Below, in pieces: positions 53,601 through 63,575 of a DNA stretch of 64,000 nucleotides. The notes under the pieces are model-generated. The model was not told the origin of the DNA and ran no database searches. It saw nothing but the letters and a program-made list of their open reading frames with translations. Location: the NCBI GenBank assembly GCA_031271965.1, contig JAISUS010000017.1:54110-118109 (forward strand), in the 5' to 3' direction. The first letter of the stretch is position 1. Every line of letters starts with the position of its first letter. A program made the translations under genes and the position numbers. The DNA is from Prevotella sp. (GTDB taxonomy: Bacteria > Bacteroidota > Bacteroidia > Bacteroidales > Dysgonomonadaceae).

Positions 53601-55007
53601 ATGAAATATTACTTTAATTTACAGATTGTGAGTACACCCAGTAATTCTTATTTTGGCAAAGTCATTCTATTTATCATAGCCTCTACAACATGCTTTCTGG
53701 CTCTGAAAGCTGTATTGCCAAACCGTTTGTTTCCGGAACAAGTAGCAGCGACAGAAAATATCCTTGTAGACAGCATGATGATCAGTGCGATAAATGACAC
53801 TTTGGAGACTGTAGAAAACGATCCTGTCTTAGAGCCTGATTCAGTTCATGTAGAAGGAGTAAACATCGATGAAAGCCTGGATCCATCCATAGAAGTTGAT
53901 GGGTACCAGAATTTAGAACGCTTTTATGCAAAACTGCATAAATTGGAAAAAGATAAAACAGGCACGGTACGTATCGGTTACTTCGGAGATTCGATGAATG
54001 ATGGGGACTTTATTGTGCAAGATATTCGTAGCGAGTTTCAGGAAAATTATGGAGGACGTGGTGTTGGCTTTGTAGCTATATCTTCCCTGTCGGCTCTATC
54101 AAGAGGTTCCATATCACACCAATACTCGAAAAACTGGACGGTACAATCATTCTTGAAAGTAAAGAAACCGACTCGTCCATTTGGTATAGACGGACAAGTA
54201 TTCTTTGCCAAAGACCCTAGCCAAACATATTGGGTGAAATATAAAGCTCAATCCCAGAAACATTCTACCGATCTAAACAATCCTGAATTATTTTATGGAC
54301 GTTCGCATAACGAACATGCTTATATATCTGTTAAAGCAAACAAGGATTCGGTATTAAATAAATCGCTCACACCTAATAATCTACTGAATACGCTTAGTCT
54401 TACATCCTATGATGTTAAGTCATTACAAGTCGATTTTCATAAGACGGATTCAATACCGATTTATGGTTTCAACTTCGATGATGGAAAAGGTGTTCATGTC
54501 GACAATTTTTCTATGAGGGGAAATTCGGGATTGCCTTTATCCATCCTCAATCCCGGGTTAATGAATGCATTTGACAAAGTATTAAATTACGACCTTATTA
54601 TTTTACAGTACGGAGCAAATGTACTGGGTTACGGTTCATTAAATTACAATTGGTATGAAAAAAGCATGACAACAGTAATAGCAAATCTGCGTCAGTGCTT
54701 TCCGAATGCTGATATATTAATTATTTCTACAGCCGATAAAGCATCCAAAATAGATCAGACAATGCAAACCGACCCGGCAGTAGTACCTTTAGCGAATGCA
54801 CAACGCAACTACGCCCGCAAAACGGGCTGTGGTTATATTTCCCTATATAATTTGATGGGAGGAAACGGATCGATGGTAAAATGGGTGGATGAACACAAGA
54901 TGGCTAACAAAGACTATACCCATTTCAATATGGCCGGATCAAGAAAAATTGCAAAACTGCTTTACGGAGAGATAAACAAAGGCTACGCCAAGTATAAAAC
55001 TAAATAA
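53601..55007 (+). CDS. SGNH/GDSL-type hydrolase, membrane-anchored
   Basis: 468 residues. A single hydrophobic anchor (about 20-38) follows a short cytoplasmic end. The exported part has the SGNH block I VRIGYFGDSMNDGDF (nucleophile Ser in GDSM) and block V KDYTHFNMAGSRKIA (Asp/His pair). Between them is ILQYGANVLGYGSLNYNWYEKSM. It belongs to the acyl esterase/transferase fold. It lies 15 bases upstream of a second SGNH protein with LysM, and an MBOAT gene follows. It may transfer or remove O-acetyl groups on an envelope glycan. TAGCTTTG (53564-53571) could be the -7 box. Confidence 0.85.
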   Translation: MKYYFNLQIVSTPSNSYFGKVILFIIASTTCFLALKAVLPNRLFPEQVAATENILVDSMMISAINDTLETVENDPVLEPDSVHVEGVNIDESLDPSIEVDGYQNLERFYAKLHKLEKDKTGTVRIGYFGDSMNDGDFIVQDIRSEFQENYGGRGVGFVAISSLSALSRGSISHQYSKNWTVQSFLKVKKPTRPFGIDGQVFFAKDPSQTYWVKYKAQSQKHSTDLNNPELFYGRSHNEHAYISVKANKDSVLNKSLTPNNLLNTLSLTSYDVKSLQVDFHKTDSIPIYGFNFDDGKGVHVDNFSMRGNSGLPLSILNPGLMNAFDKVLNYDLIILQYGANVLGYGSLNYNWYEKSMTTVIANLRQCFPNADILIISTADKASKIDQTMQTDPAVVPLANAQRNYARKTGCGYISLYNLMGGNGSMVKWVDEHKMANKDYTHFNMAGSRKIAKLLYGEINKGYAKYKTK

Positions 55008-55028
55008 GAATAAAGAGAGACTTTGCCG

Positions 55029-56447
55029 ATGATGTTATTGAAAAAAATATTGCTTATTTGCCTTCTTCTAGCAACGATGATGCCCACCATGACAGCCCAG
55101 AGTAAAGAAGATAGCCGAGGAAGTATATTTGCTAACCAGCCATTATTATCACCGATATTTGAAAAGCTCTACAGTCTTGAGAAAAATAAAAAAGGAAAAA
55201 TAAATATTGTGCACATTGGAGATTCACATATTCAGGCCGATTTTTTCACAAATACCATCAGAATGGCTTTGCAAGAGAAATTTGGAAACGGAGGCTTCGG
55301 TTTTACATTTCCTTACAACTTAGTGAGAACGAATGGCACCTATTATGTTAAATATATCTGTAATGCAGCGTGGGAAAGCCTAAAAAATGTTTCCCCCGTA
55401 GCCGATGTGGGAGTGGGTTTAAGCGGTATTGCCCTCTATACTTCTTCTCAGGATTTTATGTTACAATTATCTGCCCGTGAAGAATATGAATTTAACCATA
55501 TAAAAATTATATACCCGGATGAACAAGCCCATTACAGGATGTCGGTAACAGCCGATGCTCTGGAGGTGTCGGGAGGAAGCACATCGGGTATATCGAGTGG
55601 TACAGCTATAAAATATCATACAGTAAAAAGTGGTGAAAGCCTGTCTGCTATAAGTCGTAAGTATGGAGTGACCATAAATCAGATAAAATCTGCCAATGGT
55701 ATGAAGTCTAATCTTATAAAGCCGAAACAAAGACTCAAAATCCCCGGGAAAGGTAAGGCTAAAGTAGTAAAAACAGTAACCAGGGAAACCAATATAAAAG
55801 AAGAAGAACTCGATTTTGTCAATCTGGAAAGCCGACCATATTGTTCCTCATACACAAGCGACTCTTTATTAGATAGAATTACAATATTACCTGACAAAAA
55901 AAGTGCAATGTATAACCTCAACGGATTCGTCATCGAAAACGACAAACCGGGCATCGTATACCACACTATTGGAGTAAATGGGGCAAAAATGTCAGATTAT
56001 AATAAGTACCCGCTTTTCTTTAAGCAACTACCTCTTTTGGCGCCTGATCTCATTATTCTGTCTTTTGGGACAAACGAATCTTACGGAAAACTTTCTGACA
56101 CAGAATATACATACCAATTAGCAGAGTTTGTAAACAACATAAAAAAACTGAATAGCAAGGCTACAATTCTGGTAATGACTCCGCCACCGTCATTATTCCC
56201 GCGCCGGCGTACCAACCCTTATGTAGCATCATACAGTGTAGCCCTAATGGGACTGACTAACCTGCCGGTATGGGATCTTTTCTCGCGTATGGGAGGCGAA
56301 TCCGGTATAAGGCCACATGGTGAATACTCGAAAATGATAGCCCACGACAATGTCCATTACACAACACAAGGATATGAAGCACAAGGACAGTTGTTTTCAT
56401 CAGACTTTATTGACGCATACAATTATTTTAAAAACAAGAAGAATTGA
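55029..56447 (+). CDS. SGNH/GDSL hydrolase with inserted LysM domain
   Basis: 472 residues from the ATG at 55029; a TTG two codons earlier is also open. A signal peptide (to about residue 25) leads into an SGNH domain with block I IVHIGDSHIQADFF and block V HDNVHYTTQGYEAQG. A LysM module, YHTVKSGESLSAISRKYG, continuing to IKPKQRLKIPGK, lies in the middle at about residues 200-245. LysM binds N-acetylglucosamine-containing glycans, so the likely substrate is peptidoglycan. The TTG of the MBOAT gene overlaps its stop codon, a coupling sign. Confidence 0.86.
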   Translation: MMLLKKILLICLLLATMMPTMTAQSKEDSRGSIFANQPLLSPIFEKLYSLEKNKKGKINIVHIGDSHIQADFFTNTIRMALQEKFGNGGFGFTFPYNLVRTNGTYYVKYICNAAWESLKNVSPVADVGVGLSGIALYTSSQDFMLQLSAREEYEFNHIKIIYPDEQAHYRMSVTADALEVSGGSTSGISSGTAIKYHTVKSGESLSAISRKYGVTINQIKSANGMKSNLIKPKQRLKIPGKGKAKVVKTVTRETNIKEEELDFVNLESRPYCSSYTSDSLLDRITILPDKKSAMYNLNGFVIENDKPGIVYHTIGVNGAKMSDYNKYPLFFKQLPLLAPDLIILSFGTNESYGKLSDTEYTYQLAEFVNNIKKLNSKATILVMTPPPSLFPRRRTNPYVASYSVALMGLTNLPVWDLFSRMGGESGIRPHGEYSKMIAHDNVHYTTQGYEAQGQLFSSDFIDAYNYFKNKKN

Positions 56448-58003
56448 AAGAGTTTTTTGATAAAATCAGTGGCATATACCTGCCTGATTACATAGACGAT
56501 CTGATACAGGAGTTCGGGCACATGTTTGTATTCAATCCCGAACACCGCTTACTATTCAATAGTATTTTTTTCCTGGGATTTTTTCTTGTATTTTATACTA
56601 TTTATGTTCTTAGTGCCAAACATGATCATTTCAGAAAGTGGTATCTGATTGCCTTTTCTTTATATTTTTATTATCTGGCCGGAGGTGATACGATTGCAAT
56701 CAATCTGTTCGGCTTCCACTTTAGTTTAAACTATTTCATATTACTAGTCATCTGCGCGGTCGTCACACATTTGCTGGCTAATAAGATGTATTACACGGAA
56801 AAGCGATCGACTCAAAAGTTTCTGTTAATACTGATTATAGCAGGCAATCTACTGATGTTGGCCTATTTCAAATATACCAACTTCTTTATCCAAAATCTGA
56901 ATGCCCTTTTCCATGGCGACTTTGCCTTGCAAAATATAATATTACCTATCGGGATTTCCTTCTTTGTCTTCGAAGCCATTAGTTATGCTGTCGATTTGTA
57001 TCGCAAACAAATGAAACCCGCCGGTTCGCTATTGGATTTCTGTTTCTATATCACATTTTTTCCTAAGTTGGTAGCAGGGCCTATTATCCGGGCAAAGGAT
57101 TTCCTTCCCCAAATGAAAAATAAACTGCATCTTAGCAAAGAAGACGCAAGTGCGGCAATATTTCTTATACTGATAGGACTAATTAAAAAAGCTGTAATAT
57201 CGGACTATATATCTACCAACTTTGTTGACAGGGTGTTCGACTCCCCCATGAGCTATACTGCATTCGAGAACCTGATGTCTGTATATGGCTACACACTCCA
57301 GATATACTGTGATTTCTCGGGCTATTCGGATATGGCTATCGGCCTTTCATTATTGATGGGATTCCATATACCGCCGAACTTTCTCACACCATATAAATCA
57401 CAATCCATCACTGAATTCTGGCGCCGTTGGCACATATCCTTATCGTCATGGCTGCGCGACTATCTATATATTTCATTAGGAGGAAATCGTAAAGGAAAAA
57501 TAAGAACGTATATCAATTTATTCCTGACCATGCTCATCGGCGGACTGTGGCATGGCGCTTCGTGGAAATTCGTCATGTGGGGCGGACTACACGGTGCTAT
57601 TCTTGGCGTAGAACGCTTCTTCAAACAATTTATCAAAGTGCCGGACAATCGTTTTTCCCGTATCATCTGCATATTGTTTACATTTCACTTCGTCGCATTT
57701 TGTTGGATATTTTTCCGTGCCGATAGTTTTGAGTCGGCAGGTAAAGTAATCTCAAATATAGGGAAACTCACCTTTGCCCCAAATGAGTGGTTAGCGATAC
57801 TGGAAGGATATAAGAATGTATTCATTCTGCTGGTAATCGGTTATATAATGCATTTCCTACCGGAGAAGCTTGTAAATTCAATCAAAGCCGGATTTAATAA
57901 TACTCCGTTAATAGTAAAAGCTGCAATAGCCGGATTGATATTCTGGACAATATTTGCGACAGCATCGAGTGGTCCGCAGCCGTTCATCTACTTCCAGTTT
58001 TGA
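56444..58003 (+). CDS. MBOAT-family O-acyltransferase (AlgI/PatA-like)
   Basis: 519 residues of a multi-pass membrane protein. Conserved motifs are FKYTNFFIQNLN, PIGISFFVFEAISYAVDLYR, FCFYITFFPKLVAGPI and FWRRWHISLSSWLRDYLYI. The catalytic His sits in LIGGLWHGASWKFVMWGGLHG. The start is TTG at 56444, overlapping the stop codon of the LysM gene (TTGA); the first ATG is about 27 codons later, inside the conserved region, so the TTG is preferred. It would move acyl groups across the membrane for the SGNH partners, as PatA/AlgI do. Confidence 0.92.
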   Translation: MKEFFDKISGIYLPDYIDDLIQEFGHMFVFNPEHRLLFNSIFFLGFFLVFYTIYVLSAKHDHFRKWYLIAFSLYFYYLAGGDTIAINLFGFHFSLNYFILLVICAVVTHLLANKMYYTEKRSTQKFLLILIIAGNLLMLAYFKYTNFFIQNLNALFHGDFALQNIILPIGISFFVFEAISYAVDLYRKQMKPAGSLLDFCFYITFFPKLVAGPIIRAKDFLPQMKNKLHLSKEDASAAIFLILIGLIKKAVISDYISTNFVDRVFDSPMSYTAFENLMSVYGYTLQIYCDFSGYSDMAIGLSLLMGFHIPPNFLTPYKSQSITEFWRRWHISLSSWLRDYLYISLGGNRKGKIRTYINLFLTMLIGGLWHGASWKFVMWGGLHGAILGVERFFKQFIKVPDNRFSRIICILFTFHFVAFCWIFFRADSFESAGKVISNIGKLTFAPNEWLAILEGYKNVFILLVIGYIMHFLPEKLVNSIKAGFNNTPLIVKAAIAGLIFWTIFATASSGPQPFIYFQF

Positions 58004-58010
58004 TAATCGT

Positions 58011-59195
58011 ATGAAAATTCATTATTTCAATCCGGGGCACGAAACGGCTGTTCATAATGGCTCTCCATATTATACAGTTCCTGCAAATATTGCTACCATG
58101 CAACAAGAGCTGGCTTTTCTGCCCGCTTGGTATGGAGATAAAGATGATCTTGTCCTCGTAGAAAAATCAAATGGTTATTTTTCTTTACTTAATAGAAATA
58201 TCGGCAATTTACCACAAGCTATAACTCAAGATGAACTGACAAAATATAAGGATTCAGAGGTCTCTTTATGGGGAATATCACCACAAGCAGTTCACTACTT
58301 TGATATGTTAAATAAGGAATATGAAGTAAACTTAAATATTCCGAAATGGCATAGCGAATACAAAATTCTCAATAGCAGGCCAAATGCTAAAGATTGTCTT
58401 GCAGAGATAGTAAGGCAGATATCTCAAATACAAGATTCTATTACACCTCAGTTTTATAAAGAATTAAAAGAAATAGATAATGCTGTCAGACTTTCACCGG
58501 TACAACTGTTAGCCAAAGCCCCGTATTCATCTTCGGGAAGAGGTCTCCTATGGTTGCCAACTAGCGGATTAACCCGAATAGAGAATCAAATACTGCATGG
58601 AATTTTGAATAAGCAGGGTTCTGTATCTATAGAACGAGTTTTGAATAAGAAAACAGACTTTGCCATGGAGTTCCTGTCTGATGGAGAAGGCAATATCCAA
58701 TTTGCAGGATATTCATTATTCGAAACAAACAGCAAAGGAGCTTACGAATCCAACTATTTAGGTTCTCAACAGAATATAGAAAGAGAGCTAACACAAGATA
58801 TTCCGTTGGAACTGCTTGGTAAAGTAAAACAAGTCCTGACATCCATACTAAAAGAAAAATATGCCGGGTTATATAAAGGATGTATCGGAGTGGATATGAT
58901 GATATATACCGATGAAAAGAAAAATTACAGGCTACATCCTTGTGTGGAGATAAACATGCGTTTCAATATGGGATATCTTGCTCTAAAGCTATTTGAGAAT
59001 TTTATAATTCCAACTTCACATGGTAAATTTTATATTGATTTCAATTCTACAGAAGGGAATTTATATAAACAGCATATTATAATGCAACAGCAATATCCTG
59101 TACAATATCAGAAAGGAAAAATAGCCAGTGGATACTTGCCCCTATGCCCGATGAGCGAAAGCAACAAGTATAGAGCTTATATACTGATCTCTTAA
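58011..59195 (+). CDS. Unknown protein with ATP-grasp-like features
   Basis: 394 residues from the ATG at 58011, seven bases after the MBOAT stop codon; an upstream frame extension overlapping that gene is unlikely. It begins MKIHYFNPGHETAVHNGSPY. A loop KAPYSSSGRGLL at residues 169-180 looks like an ATP-grasp phosphate loop, and EINMRFN at 313-319 could be the Mg-binding end of the active site. No known family was recalled. It is cytoplasmic. By position it might modify something for the O-acylation cassette, but that is speculation. Confidence 0.65.
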   Translation: MKIHYFNPGHETAVHNGSPYYTVPANIATMQQELAFLPAWYGDKDDLVLVEKSNGYFSLLNRNIGNLPQAITQDELTKYKDSEVSLWGISPQAVHYFDMLNKEYEVNLNIPKWHSEYKILNSRPNAKDCLAEIVRQISQIQDSITPQFYKELKEIDNAVRLSPVQLLAKAPYSSSGRGLLWLPTSGLTRIENQILHGILNKQGSVSIERVLNKKTDFAMEFLSDGEGNIQFAGYSLFETNSKGAYESNYLGSQQNIERELTQDIPLELLGKVKQVLTSILKEKYAGLYKGCIGVDMMIYTDEKKNYRLHPCVEINMRFNMGYLALKLFENFIIPTSHGKFYIDFNSTEGNLYKQHIIMQQQYPVQYQKGKIASGYLPLCPMSESNKYRAYILIS

Positions 59196-59554
59196 AAAAT
59201 TAAGGCAACCGCATCAAAATACCATCAAAGAGTTTATTAAAAATGAAGAATGAAGAATGAAAAACGAAAAATATTTTTCACTTATCATTTTTCGTTTTTC
59301 ATTTTTAGTTTTTAGTTTTTCATTTTTTTTCTGGATTGCTTCGGGCTGTTGCCCTCGCAATGACGAGAGTGCTTTACTGTGAACGTCATTGCGAACATAG
59401 TGAAGCAATCCAGAAAATGAAATAAATTTTGATGCGTTTGCCCTAGTCTTAAATCGAACATTTCCTCCATAGGAGAAAGGTAAAATTAAAAAACTCTTAC
59501 TTCTCAATGTTATTTGAAAATATTGTATTTGCTTGTTTGTTTCTTTATCATACA
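59196..59554. other. Intergenic region filled by a repeat element
   Basis: 359 bases between the ATP-grasp-like gene and dgt. Most of it (59204-59442) is the second copy of the palindromic element found at 43045-43183. The rest, 59443-59554, is AT-rich and holds no gene or clear terminator. Confidence 0.6.
59204..59442. repeat. Palindromic intergenic repeat, copy 2 (MITE-like)
   Basis: Bounded by GGCAACCGCATCAAAAT (59204-59220) and its inverse ATTTTGATGCGTTTGCC (59426-59442), 17-base terminal inverted repeats with one mismatch. The right half (59331-59442) is a near-copy of the element at 43045-43183, including CTGGATTGCTTCGG and GAACGTCATTGCGAAC. The left half adds a low-complexity inverted repeat of GAAAAACGAAAAAT and ATTTTTCGTTTTTC. 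It has no coding capacity. Confidence 0.75.
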
Positions 59555-60883
59555 CTAAATGGTAGGAAGGCTCATTCCTGTAATTTTTCTATATAAATCC
59601 AGAGCATACACATCCGTCATACCGGAAACAAAATCCAATATGGATAAAATACGCTCATATAACAAAGATGCATTCGTCTCATATTGTTCAGGAATGCGAC
59701 TTAAGATTAGTTCAGAATATTTTGCATGTGGATTTTCGATAGCCGCAATAAGTGTATCCAGCAAGAATCCAATAATTCGGTGTCCTGCCAGTTCGATATC
59801 TACTACATCTTTTGTTTTATATATCTTCTTATAGCTAACAGTAGTTGCTTCTTTATATGCTTTGTCGGGAAGAGAAGATATATGTTTTATCAAAGCGCCG
59901 CTAAAGCTGCTATTCAGAATTGATTCTTCATTTTCAATGAATACCCGCGCGCACTCGTCAACAAGCAAGCCAATCACACTGGAACGCAGATAAGCAATCT
60001 GCTCGTTTATATCACTTACCACCTGCATTGTCTTATACATCTTAGCCCGTCTTTCTTCTGTGAAGAAATTCATAAACAGCTCAATAGTCTGCTCGGTAGA
60101 AAGCAGCCCCAATTTGTGAGCATCTTCAATATCCATTATTTTGTAACAAATATCATCAGCCGCTTCCACCAAATACACAAGAGGATGGCGCGTATACTTC
60201 AAAGGAGAGTCTTGTATGCAATGCATCCCCAACTCATCGGCTATTTTTTTGAAATCCTGCTCTTCAGCCTGAAAAAAGCCGAATTTACCTTTACCATTTG
60301 CGGCAATAGATGAATAAGGATATTTTACAATAGAGGCAAGCATGGAATATGTCATCACAAAACCTCCGGGACGCCTGCCGTTAAACTGATGAATAAGCAA
60401 CCGTATCGAATTGGCATTCCCTTCAAAATTGGTAAAATCTTCCCATCTGCCGCCTTCTGCATTTATCTTATCCTCCAGATATTTTCCATTTCCTTCCGAA
60501 AAGTAACTGGTTATAGCCGTTTCCCCCGAATGTCCGAAAGGAGGATTCCCGAGATCATGAGCAAGGCAGCCCGCTGCAACTATCGAACTTATTTCTTCCA
60601 ATGCAGCATCCAATGCCGGATATTTCTTTCTCAATTCTCGCCCGACAATAACACCCAAAGAACGTCCCACACTCGACACTTCAATGCTATGTGTTAACCT
60701 GTTATGCACGAAGATACTACCGGGTAAAGGGAACACCTGCGTTTTGTTCTGTAACCTGCGAAATGGGGATGAGAATATCAATCTGTCGTAATCTCGTTGA
60801 AAATCGGTACGGTCATGGTGTTTGTCATCATGGTATTTCTCCATTCCGAAACGCTTAGCTGATAAAAGTTGCTTCCAGTTCAT
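59555..60883 (-). CDS. dgt: Deoxyguanosinetriphosphate triphosphohydrolase
   Basis: 442 residues of the HD-domain Dgt family. It opens with FRRLQNKTQVFPLPGSIFVHNRLTHSIEVSSVGRSLG, which bears the first His residues. The metal-binding HD is in AAGCLAHDLGNPPFGHSGE, and a later Asp is in YLVEAADDICYKIMDIEDAH. It hydrolyses dGTP or other dNTPs to deoxynucleoside and triphosphate in the cytoplasm. It stands alone on the minus strand, divergent from proB. A CAAAGGTA at 60906-60913 could be its -7 box. Confidence 0.94.
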   Translation of the reverse strand: MNWKQLLSAKRFGMEKYHDDKHHDRTDFQRDYDRLIFSSPFRRLQNKTQVFPLPGSIFVHNRLTHSIEVSSVGRSLGVIVGRELRKKYPALDAALEEISSIVAAGCLAHDLGNPPFGHSGETAITSYFSEGNGKYLEDKINAEGGRWEDFTNFEGNANSIRLLIHQFNGRRPGGFVMTYSMLASIVKYPYSSIAANGKGKFGFFQAEEQDFKKIADELGMHCIQDSPLKYTRHPLVYLVEAADDICYKIMDIEDAHKLGLLSTEQTIELFMNFFTEERRAKMYKTMQVVSDINEQIAYLRSSVIGLLVDECARVFIENEESILNSSFSGALIKHISSLPDKAYKEATTVSYKKIYKTKDVVDIELAGHRIIGFLLDTLIAAIENPHAKYSELILSRIPEQYETNASLLYERILSILDFVSGMTDVYALDLYRKITGMSLPTI

Positions 60884-61016
60884 ATATAGTATTATAGAAT
60901 GTAAACAAAGGTAATTCTTTTTAGCTTAAGCCTGTATCATAATATCATTTTTCTATTTTCTACCGTATTTTAGTAAGAATAAAATTATAACTTTGCTTTT
61001 TCACTAATATTTTTCT

Positions 61017-62093
61017 ATGAAAGAGCGTATTATAGTAAAAGTAGGCAGCCAGATCCTTACCCGCAAAGACGGAACACTCGATGTTACCCGCATGTCGGCT
61101 TTGGTCGACCAGATTGCCGAACTGCATAAAAGCAATATAGAGGTAATACTCGTCTCGTCCGGCGCTGTGGCTTCCGGCAAGACAGAAATAAAGGCTAAAG
61201 CCAAACTCGATATAATCTCTGCACGCCAACTATATTCTTCTATCGGACAAGTAAAACTAATCAACCGATATTCTGACCTGTTCAGACAGCATGGCATTAC
61301 CTGTGGACAAATATTAGTTACAAAAGAGGATTTTGCAACACGCCGTCACTATCTCAACCAACGGAACTGCATGACTGTGATGCTCGAAAACAATGTTATA
61401 CCAATAGTGAATGAAAATGATGCTATATCGGTGAATGAACTTATGTTTACCGATAACGACGAACTTTCGGGGCTTGTTGCAGCAATGATGGATAGCCGGA
61501 AGTTAATCATACTTAGCAATATTGACGGGATATTCAGTGACGCTCCTGATAAACCGGACGCTCACATTTATCGTGAAATTGATGTACGCAAAGATAATAT
61601 AGAAAATTCTATCCAATCTTCGAAATCTTCGACCGGACGTGGAGGAATGACTACGAAATATAATGTTGCCCGCAAAGCAGCCGAAGAAGGAATAGAAGTA
61701 ATTATTGCCAATGGCAGAAAGGATAACATACTGGTAGATTTAGTCAAAGGAAAAGATGTTATCTCTACGCATTTTATCCCGTCTAAAAAAGGAGCGACAA
61801 GTGTTAAGAAATGGATAGCTCACTCCGATGGGTTTACCAAAGGTGAGATACACGTAAATACCAATGCAAGAGAAGTTTTGCTTGGGGACAAGGCTGTAAG
61901 CCTGTTGCCTGTAGGCGTTACAAAAATTACCGGTAACTTTGATGCTGACGATATTGTACGCATCATGGACGAAAATGGCAAACAAATAGGTATCGGCCGT
62001 ACAACATTTAACAGTGATAAAGCAAAAGAAATAATAGGAAAGAGTAATAACAAACCCATCATACATTATGACTATATGTATATTGGAAAATAA
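61017..62093 (+). CDS. proB: Glutamate 5-kinase
   Basis: 358 residues. The amino-acid-kinase domain (to about 235) begins MKERIIVKVGSQILTRKDG, with VSSGAVASGK, FATRRHYLNQRN, ENDAISVNELMFTDNDELSG and SSTGRGGMTTKYNVARKAAEEG. The PUA domain follows at about 275-350. It catalyses the first step of proline biosynthesis, forming gamma-glutamyl phosphate. It is followed 46 bases later by proA. TAACTTTG at 60988-60995 may be its -7 box. No proC in the window. Confidence 0.96.
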   Translation: MKERIIVKVGSQILTRKDGTLDVTRMSALVDQIAELHKSNIEVILVSSGAVASGKTEIKAKAKLDIISARQLYSSIGQVKLINRYSDLFRQHGITCGQILVTKEDFATRRHYLNQRNCMTVMLENNVIPIVNENDAISVNELMFTDNDELSGLVAAMMDSRKLIILSNIDGIFSDAPDKPDAHIYREIDVRKDNIENSIQSSKSSTGRGGMTTKYNVARKAAEEGIEVIIANGRKDNILVDLVKGKDVISTHFIPSKKGATSVKKWIAHSDGFTKGEIHVNTNAREVLLGDKAVSLLPVGVTKITGNFDADDIVRIMDENGKQIGIGRTTFNSDKAKEIIGKSNNKPIIHYDYMYIGK

Positions 62094-62139
62094 AATAATT
62101 ACTAACTTTCGGTTTTCTTAATATTAGATACAAACAAAA

Positions 62140-63393
62140 ATGGATGATTATCACCAGCCCACGTTTCAGCTCGTGGCAGAGGTAAGCAAAAGCCTCAACT
62201 TATTAGACGAAGCTGAAATAAATGCAATACTGGAAGCTATTGCCAAAGAAACGGAATCGAAGATTCATTATATCCTTGCTGAGAATCAGAAAGACTTGCA
62301 GCGGATGGATACGGGTAATCCTAAATACGACCGACTTCTATTGAACGAAAACCGTATAAAAGATATAGTAAAGGATATACGCAATGTTGCCTCCCTGCCC
62401 TGCCCTGTAGGAAAGACACTTATGCATAAAACTTTGCCTAATGGACTCAATATTTCTAAAATAACTGTTCCTTTTGGAGTGATAGGCATTATTTTCGAAG
62501 CACGTCCAAATGTTTGCTTCGATGTCTTTTCCCTATGCTTGAAATCAGGCAATGCATGCATCCTGAAAGGGGGCTCGGATGCCCGTTTTTCCAATGAAGC
62601 TATTACGGATATCATCCGTAATGTTCTTGACGAAAATGGTATAAACCCTAATATATGCACTCTGCTACCAAATGGGCGGGCTGCAACAAGCGAACTACTT
62701 AAAGCCCGCGATTATGTGGATCTTATTATACCTCGAGGAGGTTCAGAACTTATAGAGTATGTACGTAAAAACTCACATATTCCGGTTATCGAAACGGGCG
62801 CCGGTGTTTGTCACACTTATTTCCATAAAGAAGGAGACACGAAAAAAGGACGGGATATAATAACCAACGCCAAAACACGTAAGGTAAGCGTATGCAACTC
62901 TCTGGATTGTCTTATTATCGATAAAGACAGATTGGATGATCTGAATTTCTTATGTGAAGATCTGGCAAAAAAAGATGTGGTTATATATGCTGATAATGCG
63001 TCCCATGAAGCATTGTTCCAATATTACCCATACGATCTGCTGAAAAAAGCAGATAAAGAAAGTTTCGGCACTGAGTTTCTGGATTATAAAATGGCTATAA
63101 AGACGGTATCGAATATAGAAGAAGCCATCAATCATATTTCCACTTATAGTTCGAAACATAGTGAAGCTATCATCAGTGAAGACAAAGATGCCACAAAACT
63201 ATTCGAGCAATTAGTAGATGCCGCTTGTATCTACTCCAATGCGCCGACATCATTTACCGACGGGGCACAATTCGGGCTTGGGGCAGAAATAGGTATCAGT
63301 ACACAAAAAATGCACGCACGCGGGCCTATGGCTCTGGAAGAGCTTTGTACTTATAAATGGATAATAGAAGGAGACGGGCAGATCAGATTATGA
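62140..63393 (+). CDS. proA: Glutamate-5-semialdehyde dehydrogenase
   Basis: 417 residues of the aldehyde dehydrogenase superfamily. [19 protein letters not shown] binds the cofactor, [17 protein letters not shown] follows, and the catalytic Cys lies in [15 protein letters not shown], with GAGVCHTYF preceding. [31 protein letters not shown] ends the protein as expected. It reduces the phosphate made by ProB. Its stop codon overlaps the ATG of the small Lys-rich protein gene (ATGA). Confidence 0.95.
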   Translation: MDDYHQPTFQLVAEVSKSLNLLDEAEINAILEAIAKETESKIHYILAENQKDLQRMDTGNPKYDRLLLNENRIKDIVKDIRNVASLPCPVGKTLMHKTLPNGLNISKITVPFGVIGIIFEARPNVCFDVFSLCLKSGNACILKGGSDARFSNEAITDIIRNVLDENGINPNICTLLPNGRAATSELLKARDYVDLIIPRGGSELIEYVRKNSHIPVIETGAGVCHTYFHKEGDTKKGRDIITNAKTRKVSVCNSLDCLIIDKDRLDDLNFLCEDLAKKDVVIYADNASHEALFQYYPYDLLKKADKESFGTEFLDYKMAIKTVSNIEEAINHISTYSSKHSEAIISEDKDATKLFEQLVDAACIYSNAPTSFTDGAQFGLGAEIGISTQKMHARGPMALEELCTYKWIIEGDGQIRL

Positions 63394-63575
63394 AAAAAAA
63401 GAAGAAAAAAGCTGACGGGAAAATTAAAATAGAAGATTACATAAAAGCCATAAAAAAAGCAGACAGAGAAGAAGAATTATCTCGCTCGGCAGGATGGAAA
63501 CGGATCACCAGCATACATCAAAGTAAAAAAACATACAACCGAAAAAAGGATAAAAAGAACTATACGGAAGAATAA
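63390..63575 (+). CDS. Small Lys-rich protein coupled to proA
   Basis: 61 residues starting at the ATG that overlaps the proA stop codon by four bases; a longer frame opens 11 codons upstream inside proA and is unlikely. It starts with a Lys run and then [26 protein letters not shown], a pattern I recall from short Bacteroidetes proteins, and a basic tail ([13 protein letters not shown]). It is cytoplasmic, probably a nucleic-acid or ribosome-binding protein. Function unknown. Confidence 0.65.
   Translation: MKKKKKKADGKIKIEDYIKAIKKADREEELSRSAGWKRITSIHQSKKTYNRKKDKKNYTEE

Noticed and set aside
59214..59555. A 113-codon minus-strand frame before dgt
   Set aside because: It runs through the palindromic repeat and low-complexity A/T-rich arms, so it is repeat-derived.
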